Shown here piece after piece: positions 58,701-64,000 of a stretch of DNA of 64,000 nucleotides (positions are counted from its first letter, which is position 1; each line of letters begins with the position of its first letter). The DNA is from a virus. Location of the stretch: the IMG/VR virus record IMGVR_UViG_3300032241_002083, positions 1-64,000 of that record; one strand, 5' to 3'. Both the position numbers and the translations under genes were made by a program. The notes under the pieces are model-generated. The model did no database searches, was not told the DNA's origin, and worked only from the letters and a program-made list of their open reading frames with translations.

Positions 58701-61700
58701 CCATTAGTAAATATTCCCGAATACCAAATTTTACCATTAAAAATACCACCATTAAAAGTTCCGTTATACCATGTTGAATTAGTGATAAATATTTGGTTAC
58801 CAAATTGTCCACCATTAAATATACCATTTTCCCAAGAGCAATTTTGTTGTAATATATATGTATCTGTTGATATTATACTTATAGTAAATCCTGTGCCAAA
58901 ACTTGATGAATTTGGTATAGTTGGATAATTGCCTATTGTATAACTGGTGCCTTTATATAGTATTGTATAAGATGAAATATGATTTACTGATGTAGGATAT
59001 AATATTGTATTAGCTATATTAGAATATGTATATCCACTTCCAAAATTAGATAACGTAACTCCTGTAACATTTCCTAAATATCCAACAGATGTTACGATTC
59101 CAGAAGCTGTGCCACCACTTATAGTAAAAGAATCACCCACTATATAGTTTGAACCAGGATCTGATATTATAATATTTGTTATAGGACCCTCATAGCCACT
59201 ATATATTAATGTTGAATATGTTGCAGAAGCTGAGAAACCAGAACCAAAATTTGTAAAATTAATTGAAGAAACACTTCCTCCTGGTGTGACATTTATTATG
59301 CCTGTAGCATAAGATGTGCCACTAAAATTAGGAACATAAATAATTTCAGATGCAGTATAACCATTACCTCCATGCCAAATTGAATAAGAAGCTATACTAT
59401 ATGTTGCATCAGAACTTACGCTGCCAACTAATAATACTAAACCATTACCAGAAATATTACCAACAGAATCTATTAATAAAGTTAAACCAGAACCAGTACT
59501 TATCGAATTAATAATTCCGTAAGCGTCATCATTTCCTCCATATATACTAAAAGTATCACCAATTGAAAATCCATAACCTGGATAGAGAGCAGTTGTGGAA
59601 TAATGTGAAATATTACTAGAAGTATAACCATATATTGATAAAAATTTTCCATTGTTAAATACACCATCTTTCCATTTAGCAAATCCATCAAAAATTCCAC
59701 CATTAAAAGAGCCTTTATACCAAATTGATTCTGATGTATTTCCAAAACTTGTAAATTGTCCATCGTTAAATTGCCCTTGAAACCAATAAACATTTGAATT
59801 TCCACCAATAATTGCATTTTCAACTATACCGTTATAGAAATATGTTTGAGTTGCTCCAAATGAAAGATTTAGTAAATTTCCCATTGTGGTTGTTGATTTT
59901 GGTGAGTTTTTTAATCCTAAAATACCATTATTCCAAATGCCTCCAAGCCAATTAGAATAATATAATCTACCATTATTGAATGTTCCATCTATCCAAATTG
60001 AGTTATAAAATTGCCCAGAATTAAATTGCCCATAATTCCAAGAACGGAAATATCCAACTGCTATATTATCAAAAGATAATAAGGAAGCAGTTAAACTATT
60101 CGAATTTATGAAATATCCATTATTAAATAACCCATTTAACCAGTAGCTATTATTAAAAACTCCATTTGAAAAAGTTTGTGAAGAAAATAGACTATTATAT
60201 GATATAGCATTATTCCAATTAGTATTTAATACATGTGATTTGTAAATATAACCACTGTTATATTGATTATTATCATCTTTTAACAAAGTGTTAATGAATC
60301 TTAGTTGGTTTATATTTAATAAATTAAGATTTTGATCTGTAGTGTCAAAATTGCTATTATAAATTGTTGAATTTATAATTAAAGGAGTTTTAAATAAACC
60401 AGATTCGATTATTGAATTTTTTATTATCAATCTATTTACACTTATATAATTAGGTTGAAAGTTACTAATTGAAAATGTTCCTCCATATGTTAAGCCTAAT
60501 ATGTTGTTAGTTACTTCTGTGACGTATAATTGTCTCCAAGTTGAAATTGTAGTGATGCTATCAACTTTAAATGTTCCAAAAAAAGAAGTTACATTATTAA
60601 AAGGGTCTGTATAATCAATGCCATTTATCCAAATATAGTCGCCTATATTAAAAGTATCATATTGATTATATACATTATTACTAATTTTTATATTCATTGA
60701 ATTAGTAACACCATATATAAGCGATAACCCCAAATTGCTACCATTAATTAAAATTTTCGAAGAATTATCGTTAATATAACTACCACTTTCCCAAGTTGTG
60801 TCTGTTATTATTCCACTTTTAAAATCAGAAATGCATAATGTTGTATTTGTAAATAGACTATTTACATTATCAATTGTTAGAACAGAAGCGGTGGCATAGA
60901 TAGGATAAGTTCCATTATTATACCAATAAATTGCACTACCCAAATCAATATCAATAGAAGCCATTGGTGTTGAATATGCGACCCATTGAGTTGTAAATGA
61001 TGAATTAATATAACTGCTATAAATATTTTCATTAGCATTTTTTGTTGATACAATTATAGTATCTGAACTTAAATCAAAATTATTAAAATAATCTAGAATA
61101 TATTTATTTTCAAGATTTAACCAAACTTTATTTTCGTCATTAAATGAAGATAAATAAAATTGTTTATTCATTGATTTAATGTAAAACGTTTCAAAATCTT
61201 CCAATCTCAATAAATCTGTATCAGATATAAAAAGTTTTAAAACACCTCTATTTGAACCACTTATATTATATGACCATAAATCTGCTTTTAAAATATTTAT
61301 TCCATTATCAGAATTATATGTGCCTGTTGAAACACTATTATAAATTTGATTAGAAGACAATCTGTTATTTATAAGTTGTGAGTTTATTATATTCGAATCA
61401 AATATTTTTGAATTACTTAATAGGGTTGTATTTATATCACATCTTTGAAAATAACCATTAATAGAAGTTATAGAATAAGAGAAACTCAAACCATAATAAA
61501 CATCAATTGTATTTACACCATAATTTGTTAAACCTAAATTGCAATTTATAAAATTGCCATTATTTATATTTATTTCATAAATATCAGAATCTATTATATA
61601 GTTAAACCCATTTCCCTTGTTATTTGTAAAATCTGTTGATTGAACTGGCTTTCCATTATCATCTATTTTAGCATAATAATTTTCAGTTTTTTGATTTATT

Positions 61701-62737
61701 CTTGAATAAGCAGGATAATTATAATTTATATTTCTTGATGCTGTTGTAGAATTAATAGTTATTGGTGATGTTATTAAAATTTCACTACTGTTAAAAAATG
61801 GTGACAATAATGATGTATTTGAATTACTAAAAACAGGAGTTATAGTATCTGATTTAGAATTCATTATTCCTGAAATCCAATTAGAATTTATAAAAATTCC
61901 TGAATTCCAAATTGAATTTCCATACCAATTATTAGAATTAATATATGTGCCAAAAATACCATCATTCCAATTTCCGTTAAATTGCCCACCTCTGAAATTT
62001 AATTTAGATATGTATGGTTTGTATGAAGTTATATCAAACTCCCATGAATTTAATTGCTGATTAAATGAATAAATACCATTTTGTTTTAATATTGTATCTC
62101 CTACTATAATGTCTTCACCTAATATTAACAATTTACCATTATTATATAGAGAATAAGTTGGAATTCCAGAAGTTTTTATATAAAATGAAGAAGTTCCAAG
62201 AAGTGCATATGGGGAGCCCCCAATTATATTCCATATTGATATTGCAGATAAATTTGTAGTTCTTTGATAAAACCCATAACTTATATCACTATAAGTTCCA
62301 AATATATTTGTAGAACCAAAAAAATACGAATCTGTATAAACTATATTATTTGATAAACCATACTCAAATTTATTTTGAAATCCATTATATGTATTAATTG
62401 TAATATTATTAATATAATCAAAATCATGTTGGTTTTTTATATGATAAATTTTTATATAATTATCGGGAGAATCTTGGTTAAATGGCAGAGTTCCTGTGTA
62501 ATCTATATCTAAAATTATGCGGCATCTATCAATAGATATTACGGTATATCCATCAGTTCCAGATGAAAAATTATTAGAAGATATGAAATTATCAGAATCA
62601 TAATTACCATTAATTATAAAAACTTTATCACCAACTTCTAAATTAGTTGCAAATTCAGAATAAAATGCTGTTTTATTAACACCATTTATATTAACTGATT
62701 CAACATAATTAAGTAATCCAGAAGAAAATTTTCCCAT
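55745..62737 (-). CDS. Giant 2330-aa W-x-x-G repeat tail protein
   Basis: The largest gene here. W/F-x-x-G units five residues apart (FNGNWNDGIF, WNSGIF, WLNGTF, FNNGYF) occur in several blocks: about residues 250-290, 850-1000, 1040-1115, 1330-1390, 1460-1600 and 1825-1845. Between them are beta-rich spacer domains, including a Gly-rich region with repeated 'G-x-G-Y/F-x-x-S' (about 1120-1320). There is no enzyme motif. The C-terminus lacks the repeat. It shares its repeats with the 24392 protein. Likely a very long fibre, whisker or baseplate spike, though a non-virion adhesin cannot be excluded. TATATATA-GA-ATG precedes the start. Confidence 0.75.
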   Translation of the reverse strand: MGKFSSGLLNYVESVNINGVNKTAFYSEFATNLEVGDKVFIINGNYDSDNFISSNNFSSGTDGYTVISIDRCRIILDIDYTGTLPFNQDSPDNYIKIYHIKNQHDFDYINNITINTYNGFQNKFEYGLSNNIVYTDSYFFGSTNIFGTYSDISYGFYQRTTNLSAISIWNIIGGSPYALLGTSSFYIKTSGIPTYSLYNNGKLLILGEDIIVGDTILKQNGIYSFNQQLNSWEFDITSYKPYISKLNFRGGQFNGNWNDGIFGTYINSNNWYGNSIWNSGIFINSNWISGIMNSKSDTITPVFSNSNTSLLSPFFNSSEILITSPITINSTTASRNINYNYPAYSRINQKTENYYAKIDDNGKPVQSTDFTNNKGNGFNYIIDSDIYEININNGNFINCNLGLTNYGVNTIDVYYGLSFSYSITSINGYFQRCDINTTLLSNSKIFDSNIINSQLINNRLSSNQIYNSVSTGTYNSDNGINILKADLWSYNISGSNRGVLKLFISDTDLLRLEDFETFYIKSMNKQFYLSSFNDENKVWLNLENKYILDYFNNFDLSSDTIIVSTKNANENIYSSYINSSFTTQWVAYSTPMASIDIDLGSAIYWYNNGTYPIYATASVLTIDNVNSLFTNTTLCISDFKSGIITDTTWESGSYINDNSSKILINGSNLGLSLIYGVTNSMNIKISNNVYNQYDTFNIGDYIWINGIDYTDPFNNVTSFFGTFKVDSITTISTWRQLYVTEVTNNILGLTYGGTFSISNFQPNYISVNRLIIKNSIIESGLFKTPLIINSTIYNSNFDTTDQNLNLLNINQLRFINTLLKDDNNQYNSGYIYKSHVLNTNWNNAISYNSLFSSQTFSNGVFNNSYWLNGLFNNGYFINSNSLTASLLSFDNIAVGYFRSWNYGQFNSGQFYNSIWIDGTFNNGRLYYSNWLGGIWNNGILGLKNSPKSTTTMGNLLNLSFGATQTYFYNGIVENAIIGGNSNVYWFQGQFNDGQFTSFGNTSESIWYKGSFNGGIFDGFAKWKDGVFNNGKFLSIYGYTSSNISHYSTTALYPGYGFSIGDTFSIYGGNDDAYGIINSISTGSGLTLLIDSVGNISGNGLVLLVGSVSSDATYSIASYSIWHGGNGYTASEIIYVPNFSGTSYATGIINVTPGGSVSSINFTNFGSGFSASATYSTLIYSGYEGPITNIIISDPGSNYIVGDSFTISGGTASGIVTSVGYLGNVTGVTLSNFGSGYTYSNIANTILYPTSVNHISSYTILYKGTSYTIGNYPTIPNSSSFGTGFTISIISTDTYILQQNCSWENGIFNGGQFGNQIFITNSTWYNGTFNGGIFNGKIWYSGIFTNGIFNGSATFSVYKNESNFVNSFTNNNYYGIWLDGFVVTETHLGDPSQRVYPVVPRYNDTKIISKNVTFQNMLWLGGTFSNSSGIINNSAWLNGTFEDGQFNNSAFNPFIDQSLSGSTNSNNFNFNFNNSCIWLNGKLNNSTFYISQWQNGIFNGGYMLGGIWLNGTWLYGTAENIYWQSGLWRNGNWFGTNYDVNSIDTDSMIITNPEAKYVIYNIANWTNETSIHILNIFTGSSVEMIVNPNMSPSGFGWTHSGLLWNWKSNYNKHYWHETSIGGSYTYNWIGETISQPNYQLTYTYSSTSTLYALNSIGTKDIFTDYSSSYTIIITGYIDYPYAPGISTTHPISPIIPHISPVGVVVNVGYTSSTTLCGIGSFTITLNYTAEDIAYWASGTNKSFSIYRTAPLNPYIEEVVILSAQVIESKINYNKNLNNTQYNIWGSSSSITLSATISLPSNIIPETPWNIPVMFGNGQFYSGIWENGVWNNGWRNDSTLTLCDLYLGGSYIRVDSVTHRIQLQFLNDSALPIFNIGDYVSVGNVVGLDINNQRIILRDKFKVVYVDTTNPYDNIVLEYILTTPINYITKDSPNHLIYLSKNVWLSGAFLSGYFSGIWNYGLFKGFPYITEMKDSHLIDGIFDGGHFISSIATASNLKYATSVTYDTGLVQNFIFKDENIGTGTSSLYLSWIDVNYQTTSQVNINTKTTIYETSPIGTYSYYQNRKNLYGSPTFDILSSNSYFKDSITTNTNNYSLGYSSTIYGNLIPNSGNFDSPASSDITNLGLNSLLNNGWTFSNLLGGITHITSNVTYDTSDILSITFSGYNGIVIDNIDISTTQNRYYQISMNLTTYTASNLVFGNIYDSTNFNHALTTNLIKTEWFYNKQQLNLFLVGTNSQISINNLSFYETDMIPFFEYATESDISQTIYPSYIAYAPYIDYTNANFNYIGNVVLSINPTEIGYTGSFYSPAIFTGYTLPLASSVETTPSLRSF

Positions 62738-62780
62738 TCTATATATATCCCTTTAATGTATATATAAAAAGGTTTATTTT

Positions 62781-63344
62781 CTAATAGGTGGATTTTACAT
62801 ATTCTACTAATTTAGTTAAATTACCAGAATTAAGAGGATATTTTTCTACAAGTGATTCTAAAAAATTTAATCTACCTTCTTTATATGCTTCGCCTGTAAA
62901 AGAATATTCTTTATGAATGCCTTTTTCCCATTCTAAAAGAGATTCATAATTTTTTTCTACTATATTCATATCATATTTGTTAAATAATTGTGAAAGATAA
63001 TTTTCCCCTATATGAAATTGTGTATCAATAATAGCTTGTTTTATATCTTTGATATGAATGTTATTTTTATCATTACAGAGAGATTCAAAAAATTTAGCTG
63101 ATTGTAATTCGTTATCTGTATTTTGCGGATTATAAATTATATCATGAAATAAAGCGGTTAATAATAATTTTTCTGTTGTTTTTTCATTTAATTTGCCTGA
63201 TACAAAATCATTTGTAATCATGTTGTTTAAATCTACTAAATGATCTAAATTATGATAGCCTCTATGTGGTTCATTCCACATTTCTAAAAGCATGTTTATA
63301 TTTGCTTTAATGTTATATTTTTCTAATAATTGATGAAATTTCAT
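62781..63344 (-). CDS. HD-domain phosphohydrolase
   Basis: A 187-aa HD protein: 'RGYHNLDHLVDL' (H ... D-H), 'LLLTALFHDIIYN' (the H-D pair, about residue 67) and 'NELQSAKFFESL' follow the order of the predicted metal-dependent HD hydrolases of bacteria. Acts probably on nucleotides. The start MKFHQLLEKYN also fits the leader pattern (L-L-E) but the segment may simply be the first helix of the enzyme. Both a host-like -7 box (63383-63390) and AT-rich boxes lie upstream. Confidence 0.85.
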   Translation of the reverse strand: MKFHQLLEKYNIKANINMLLEMWNEPHRGYHNLDHLVDLNNMITNDFVSGKLNEKTTEKLLLTALFHDIIYNPQNTDNELQSAKFFESLCNDKNNIHIKDIKQAIIDTQFHIGENYLSQLFNKYDMNIVEKNYESLLEWEKGIHKEYSFTGEAYKEGRLNFLESLVEKYPLNSGNLTKLVEYVKSTY

Positions 63345-63382
63345 AATATAATTAATTTTTTATATTATATATATTTGTTTCA

Positions 63383-63390
63383 CAAAGATA
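63383..63390 (-). promoter_or_regulatory. Bacteroidetes-type -7 element (minus strand)
   Basis: TATCTTTG on the minus strand, 38 bases before the HD gene start. No exact TTTG -33 box at the usual spacing. Confidence 0.5.
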
Positions 63391-63400
63391 CGAAAATTAT

Positions 63401-63431
63401 TTTGAGAATTAAATTTTTTAATTTAATTTTG
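63401..63431 (+). promoter_or_regulatory. Bacteroidetes-type promoter TTTG-N19-TAATTTTG
   Basis: TTTG at 63401-63404 and TAATTTTG at 63424-63431 with a 19-base spacer, ten bases before the ATG at 63442. Confidence 0.7.
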
Positions 63432-63441
63432 ACAAAAAACT

Positions 63442-64000
63442 ATGTTTAAAGTAGGACTTACTGGTAATTATTTTTCGGGATTAGAAGATGTTGCAGAGGT
63501 ATTTAAAAGATTTAATATACCTGTTTTTGAGGCAGATTTAATTGTAAGATTTTTCTTATATAATAATTCAGAAACTATTACAAAAATTAAAAATGAATTC
63601 GGAAAATCCGTGTTTACAGATAATCAAATTGATTTAAATAAATTTGGAGATACTGATGGTTTTAAAAAACTGCTTGCGGTGATTGAATTAGATTTATTAA
63701 AAGCATATGAAAAATGGAGACAAAAAAATCAAAAATCTAAATTTACAATTTTCAAATCTTCTATAATTTTTGAGGCTGGTTGGAATGAGAGTATGAATTT
63801 TAACATTTCAGTTTTTAAACCTAATGGTGTAAGAATAAACGAAATACAAAGGCATTTTAAAATGAAATTAACTGATGTTTATAAAATGATTGATACAGAA
63901 ATGGATGTTTTTCAGAAAAACCGTTTATGTGAATATGTAATTCATAATTATAATACTTATGCAGATTCAGTTGAAAAGCAAATTAATTCAATTACAAAAT
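63442..64000 (+). CDS. Dephospho-CoA-kinase-like protein with degenerate P-loop (cut by window edge)
   Basis: The 186 residues visible begin MFKVGLTGNYFSGLEDVAEV and continue 'FNIPVFEADLIVRFF', in register with CoaE ('G-L-T-G-G-x-G-S-G-K-S', then 'G-x-P-V-x-D-A-D'). The P-loop lysine and serine are replaced (S-G-L-E-D), so ATP binding by the usual mode is doubtful; Asp of 'EADL' is kept. It may be a catalytically altered relative with a structural or regulatory role. Early expression is suggested by a host-type promoter. The gene runs off the window. Confidence 0.7.
   Translation, partial: MFKVGLTGNYFSGLEDVAEVFKRFNIPVFEADLIVRFFLYNNSETITKIKNEFGKSVFTDNQIDLNKFGDTDGFKKLLAVIELDLLKAYEKWRQKNQKSKFTIFKSSIIFEAGWNESMNFNISVFKPNGVRINEIQRHFKMKLTDVYKMIDTEMDVFQKNRLCEYVIHNYNTYADSVEKQINSITK

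Noticed and set aside
1-64000. Stop-codon reassignment (as in some gut phages) as the reason for in-frame stops
   Set aside because: TAA, TAG and TGA all end clearly complete genes here (for example TAG at 40860-40862 and 54663-54665, TGA at 42812-42814), and the interrupted genes involve all three codons.

Overview
This window reads as part of a large, very AT-rich tailed-phage genome (probably a jumbo or T4-like myovirus) infecting a Bacteroidetes host. The phage evidence is a UvsX-type recombinase, a gp46/SbcC-type ATPase with a zinc hook, PhoH, a RuvC-like resolvase, giant tail/fibre proteins and several free-standing homing endonucleases. The host evidence is a ClpP, GreA and GatB/YqeY protein of Bacteroidetes type, plus promoters of the TTTG-N19/20-TAnnTTTG class used by that phylum. 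No capsid, terminase or polymerase gene lies in the window.

Layout. 1-2.1 kb: end of clpP and two small genes. 2.1-15 kb: a predicted Zn-peptidase facing a minus-strand tail/receptor block (907-aa and 394-aa structural proteins, an 835-aa protein ending in a Hint domain, a HAD phosphatase, a LamG/discoidin-like protein, a 1087-aa beta-helix-like fibre and a 199-aa protein with an S4-like end). 15-24 kb: small accessory genes (short nucleotidyl ligase, broken GIY-YIG endonuclease, Nudix, PTH2-like protein, broken HD gene, M28/M20-type peptidase, PhoH). 24-29 kb: a 1668-aa protein ending in W-x-x-G repeats. 29-39.7 kb: a minus-strand metabolic/translation block (AAA ATPase, Smr, YqeY, Nudix, DNA methylase, archaeal-type AspRS, GreA, SLOG, phosphoesterase). 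39.7-55.7 kb: recombination genes (uvsX, RuvC-like, gp46-like) interleaved with homing endonucleases, a tRNA-like RNA, a second PTH2, an ADP-ribosyltransferase-like protein, a broken GDP-fucose synthase and a DnaJ-like chaperone. 55.7-62.7 kb: a 2330-aa W-x-x-G repeat protein. The window ends with an HD phosphohydrolase and the start of a dephospho-CoA-kinase-like gene.

The most interesting signal is a set of about ten small, otherwise unrelated proteins that start with a short leader of the form M-K-Y-L-K-L-F-E-E. Most of them are preceded by AATATATA exactly 4-5 bases before the ATG. The leader resembles the capsid-targeting peptides of T4 internal proteins, which end at an (L/I)-x-E prohead-protease site, and one carrier is an ART-fold protein like T4 Alt. 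I infer a set of late-expressed proteins packaged in the head and injected. Other points of interest are a 192-nt tRNA-like RNA with a 7-bp acceptor stem, a DFP/class-II-aldolase fusion near a CoaE-like protein with a lost P-loop, a shared C-terminal R-x3-I-D-x-I-L tail on several proteins, and several genes each broken by one in-frame stop.
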